Assembly (NCBI RefSeq): GCF_963855985.1
Contig: NC_087119.1
Coordinates: forward strand, 2,582,001-2,646,000
Length of the DNA stretch: 64,000 nt
Direction: 5' to 3'
From: Ostrinia nubilalis
Taxonomy: Eukaryota; Arthropoda; Insecta; Lepidoptera; Crambidae
The notes beneath the pieces were generated by a model. It ran no database searches, had not been told where the DNA came from, and saw only the letters and a program-made list of their open reading frames with translations. How positions within the stretch are numbered: the stretch's first letter is position 1; every line of letters starts with the position of its first letter. The translations under genes and the position numbers were made by a program. Of the stretch, positions 60,381 through 64,000 are shown piece after piece.

Positions 60381-62411
60381 ATTTAACCATATTAATTCTG
60401 ATAGTTACGTATTTGAAATTCGTGAACTTAAATCTAAATCATTTTATTTTAGTGCTACTTTACTTGACTTAAGTTCGTGAAATCTGTGAGTGTAGATTAG
60501 AATGAGTATCTCAAAAATAAAAGTTTTCAAAGACTGTTTTCCTTAAGGGTCCTGGCTCCAGGCTTAATGATACAAGTACAACCAATGATATTAACTTACT
60601 TAATTAATTTTTAAGAGTGGTTGACGAATTTCATGTTAAATAACGTCTTAGCTTCCCTAATTTTATATTTTGTACAACCTATTTTCCGACAATTTCCTCA
60701 ACTTGGTAAGAAAACTATGGATTAATTTTTGTCATCAGATTACCGACGTTTCAACAATTCCGTGAGGACACTTATGTACGAGTAAGTAACCGTTACAATA
60801 CCAACGAAGTTTCAAGCAGCACATTTTCCGCTAGGACAAACTTGCCAACTATTATTATATTTTCCAGCGAAGTTAATCAAGCAATTCAGTATTTTCTCAA
60901 AGTATTTAACTCGGTGGTAAGCCGAGAAAATAATAAGGAGTTTGAAATAACTATTAAATGAAAAACTTAACGGACGATGCTATGAAAACTTTGTAAGGAA
61001 GGTAATACAAGAGATGGTGAGCAATAAGATCTATTTCACACAACCATTTTATTGTTATAATGGTTTTAGGGGATAATTGGTTTAAGGCAGAAAATATCTC
61101 TCGCTGTGTATTAGCCATTAGGTAGGTAAGTCACACTAATGTAGAATGACCAAATCAGAATTTCATGTTAGGGAAGACACATCAAAATCTATGAGCCCGT
61201 AGGTATATTATTTTTATCTTGATATACATTTTTAGAGAAAGGAGACTGAATGTCCACAAATAGGAAACTGCTCGAATCATTCCCGACTCCCATAAGCGAG
61301 GACCTACAATTGAGGAATCATCAATCTTTGTTGTGCGAAATATTCGGTATCATTACTTAAAGTTATGCACCGTAGTAATGACACACTTATTTTCTTAAGA
61401 CTCGGTGCTTAAGTTTAATATCTTCTCTAGCGAAACTAGCCAAGTTTGTAATAGCGAGTGTGCATATAGACTGAGCCATAATTTCGCGACATTGGGCCTA
61501 TCCTGTTCTAGAATTCTGTATTTTAGGTGGTGTCTCTTTCACTCGTGGGGAAATCATGGGATGTGTGAGAGAGATGGGTGTAGGTAGTATACTTGCACCG
61601 TATTGCAGGGTAGAGGATTCTGAGCGGATAATTATTCCCGTGAGCTTAGCGGAGCAACTAAAATAGAACTTATTAACGCGACTTAGCACCTAAACGTACT
61701 TCGTCTCAGGCTCTCGGGGCACATCGATTTACTTCGAGACATTTCGGCGGTAACGAAGCATGTTGGTAAGTGCTCTACGAGTATTTCGAATTTGAGGTGA
61801 GTGTTCTATTTCAAAATTCAAATTATTATATTAATTAGGTGTAAGTGTGGGCGGCGTTCACTTGGTTCTCTTATTACTCTCTATTATTATTATGTATACC
61901 CTTTACTGAATAATGACAATACAACTAATTCATAATATTCTGGTATTGACCAATTTGTAGCCCATTGGCCATTTATTAACCCATCTTATAATGAAACTAT
62001 AGCCAGATTTCAAAGTTTTTTTGTTTGAAACAAGTGAATAATTTTTTCAAGAAACAATGAAACATTATCTGTTAGTGTGTATAGATAACAAAATAATCAA
62101 CGAATGCTCTCGGTAACCTATACTAGATTTATGAAAAAATAGACCACAAGAAATAGACAGAGAATAGAAACCAAACAAAACACTTCAAGACATCTAGAAC
62201 ATACAGCATATAGGTTAATTTGAAACTGAAATTCTAATTCCACGTTTTGCTCATGCATTCAGTACGGGACCTGCAGTTGAAGCTAGATGGCTATCACATA
62301 CATACTCAATGGTAAACTATTGAGAAGGCAAATTTTATGGGTCGACGAATACTTACTCAACGTACAATATGAATTTGAAATCATAAAACTGTTTAAGTAG
62401 ATATTTCAAAT

Positions 62412-62670
62412 CATTGTTTACTGTTTATGGTAAATCAAACCAAATTTATTAGGTCACCGAATCATGCGAACATGTAAACATAGAATTCCCATAAATAAAT
62501 ATTTTGTTTTATTTCTAGCTACTGTTTACTGCAAGTGTTAAATCAAACGCGAATTTATTGGGTCAGCCAGTCATGATTATATAAAACTGAAATCTATAAA
62601 TATTTTGTTTTATTTTTAGTATTTGTTTACTGTTTATGGTATAAAAAGCATTGGGTCAAAGAATAATCCA
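62412..62670 (+). repeat. Tandem repeat, ~105-bp unit, 2.5 copies
   Basis: Units start near 62412, 62519 and 62623, each with GTTTACTG...AAATCAAAC...TTTATT-GGTCA and ATTTTGTTTTATTT blocks. The third unit is truncated. Confidence 0.75.
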
Positions 62671-62848
62671 TTATCAAAATGCAATGAATAGCTGTTATTT
62701 CTCTATTCTGCTGCTGCAGTTGTCCGTTTAAAAAGGTCTTGAAGCTGGCATGTTACGAGATCTCTAATTTTACCTGTTGGGTCGACCTCGACAATCAATA
62801 AAAACTTCAATAATTTATTGTGACTTACATGCTTTTTTGTTTATTTAA

Positions 62849-62994
62849 GGCCCGATTCGGCCAAACTTTTATCCGAGAATAACTCCTGTATAACTGGCAC
62901 ATAGACAGTTTCAGTATGGGAAATATGTCAAAGTTTCAATTATTCTGAGATTAATATTTACTCTTGTTTGGTCGAATCCGCCCTAAGTGGTCAA
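62849..62994 (+). mobile_element. MITE family M4, copy 2
   Basis: Ends GGCCCGATTCGGCCAAAC and GTTTGGTCGAATCCGCCC are imperfectly inverted. The interior matches 29858-29994 in the opposite orientation. Confidence 0.7.
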
Positions 62995-64000
62995 CAAGAC
63001 ATGTGTTCCTTATGTGGGAGGATATCGCGCAATGGCAGACATTTCTCAGCGGTTAAACTGATCAATCGCATGAATCTGTGCGTGTTCTAAAGCTCCAATT
63101 ATAGCTACATTGTTGTGATATGATGTGTTGTGAATAAGCTTTTGTACCTAAACTAACCGCACCAAGTCATTGTTGATTGTTTACAGCGAAATCAACGCGC
63201 TATTCGGTCGCGATTTGCAAACGGAAATTGTAGTGCGAATCTAAAATACACTGTTTTGCTAAATTCTGACCGGTTTGTGAGTAAATTATACAAGGATCCT
63301 ACTTTAAGCTATTTCGTCAACTAACGAAGTATGAATACTATTCATTTATACTAAATCCTCTTTCCTTTGCGAAACAATTTTCAGTCGAATAACCCATAAT
63401 GTACTTTATTAAATAGATACTAATTTGATAAGCTACTTTGTGAAATCACACAATGATATTAACATTATTCCACTGAAATAAACCTACAGTCAAAAAGTAC
63501 ATTAGTATAATGATGGAACAATAGTGTATTTAGTCAATTTTAACAATTCAATCAGATGAATGATTATTGCACATTATTATGATGGTAGGAAAGTGTGCAT
63601 AACCGCTGCATTACTAAGTCTTCGTTCACCAAATGCAGAAAATTGCGGTAAATTAGCAATATTATACAATGGCATCAACAGTGTTCGTAAAATTCTTCAT
63701 AAAATACTCTTATGTGGAGATTTCTCCGTTTATCATATTAACCTTTCGTAATAATAGGCTTTGGTATCATTATGTCCTTTGTATTTAAGCTATTTGTCAG
63801 TAATCGTTCCTTTTATTAGTTTATTTATGGATACCTACTCCTTATTATACAGATAGCAGGTAAAAAAAGAAAGAGAGAGTTATGTAGAAATAATAGTCTC
63901 GGTCTCGGGGTCGCTTATGTTAAAACAAAAGTTCACCCCATATTTTACTAATTTTGAAGATTACAAAGATGCATCAACTAATCAACGACAAAATATTGAG

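Larger units (their letters stand above)
59352..64000 (-). other. Upstream PDE7 intron, continuing past the window
   Basis: Begins at the tgtccacag acceptor of the HNxxH exon. I searched for an exon encoding the conserved segment that normally precedes it (WNFDIF-like, ending in phase 1) and found none, so the exon lies further right. Contents: two M1 MITEs, SINE B, a tandem repeat and an M4 MITE. I saw nothing in 60390-62400 and 63000-64000. Confidence 0.75.

Noticed and set aside
59352..64000. Upstream PDE7 exon with the WNFDIF-like segment
   Set aside because: No minus-strand stretch encodes it with a phase-1 donor; the exon must lie beyond the window.

Overview
The window is A+T-rich animal DNA, almost certainly from a moth or butterfly (Lepidoptera). 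The evidence is the transposon fauna: a Lep1-like Helitron with A|TC...CTAG|T ends, tRNA-derived SINEs, LINE 3' ends closing in GTGGCTGA plus ATGATG repeats, a mariner, hAT- and pogo-like elements and many inverted-repeat MITEs. Genus and species cannot be told from the sequence.

One protein-coding gene is well supported. It lies on the minus strand, runs from about 59351 down to about 1864, and continues upstream beyond the right edge. It encodes a PDE7-type cAMP-specific 3',5'-cyclic phosphodiesterase. Seven exons are assigned: 59351-59155, 50964-50833, 33968-33798, 5874-5634, 5547-4597, 2701-2394 and 1923-1864. All junctions are GT-AG with matching phases, and together they give 685 codons plus a stop. 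The first four exons and the start of the fifth carry the catalytic domain: HNxxH, HDxDHPGxNQ, the second metal Asp, and the purine-clamp Gln and Phe. The rest is a long, probably disordered C-terminal tail with repeated RRxS motifs. The last exon boundary (2394 to 1923) is the least certain.

The most unusual feature is at 58650-59155. The last ~130 nt of the exon carrying the catalytic HNxxH motif, plus ~40 nt of the following intron, is repeated in tandem, giving one complete exon and three partial copies about 168 bp apart. Each copy keeps a 5' splice site and the metal-site motif, but none of the partial copies has the original acceptor.

Layout from left to right: 1-1863, 3' flank or UTR; 1864-5874, four 3'-terminal exons, with one intron almost filled by a palindromic element (2788-4443) that contains a 145-bp-arm hairpin; 5875-33797, a 28-kb intron with a SINE, LINE ends, MITEs and a 2.3-kb putative transposon; 33798-33968, exon; 33969-50832, a 17-kb intron with a mariner nested in a hAT-like MITE and a pogo-like remnant holding a Helitron and a SINE; 50833-50964, exon; 50965-59154, an 8-kb intron; 59155-59351, exon; 59352-64000, upstream intron. 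No second host gene, functional tRNA, rRNA or CRISPR array was found.
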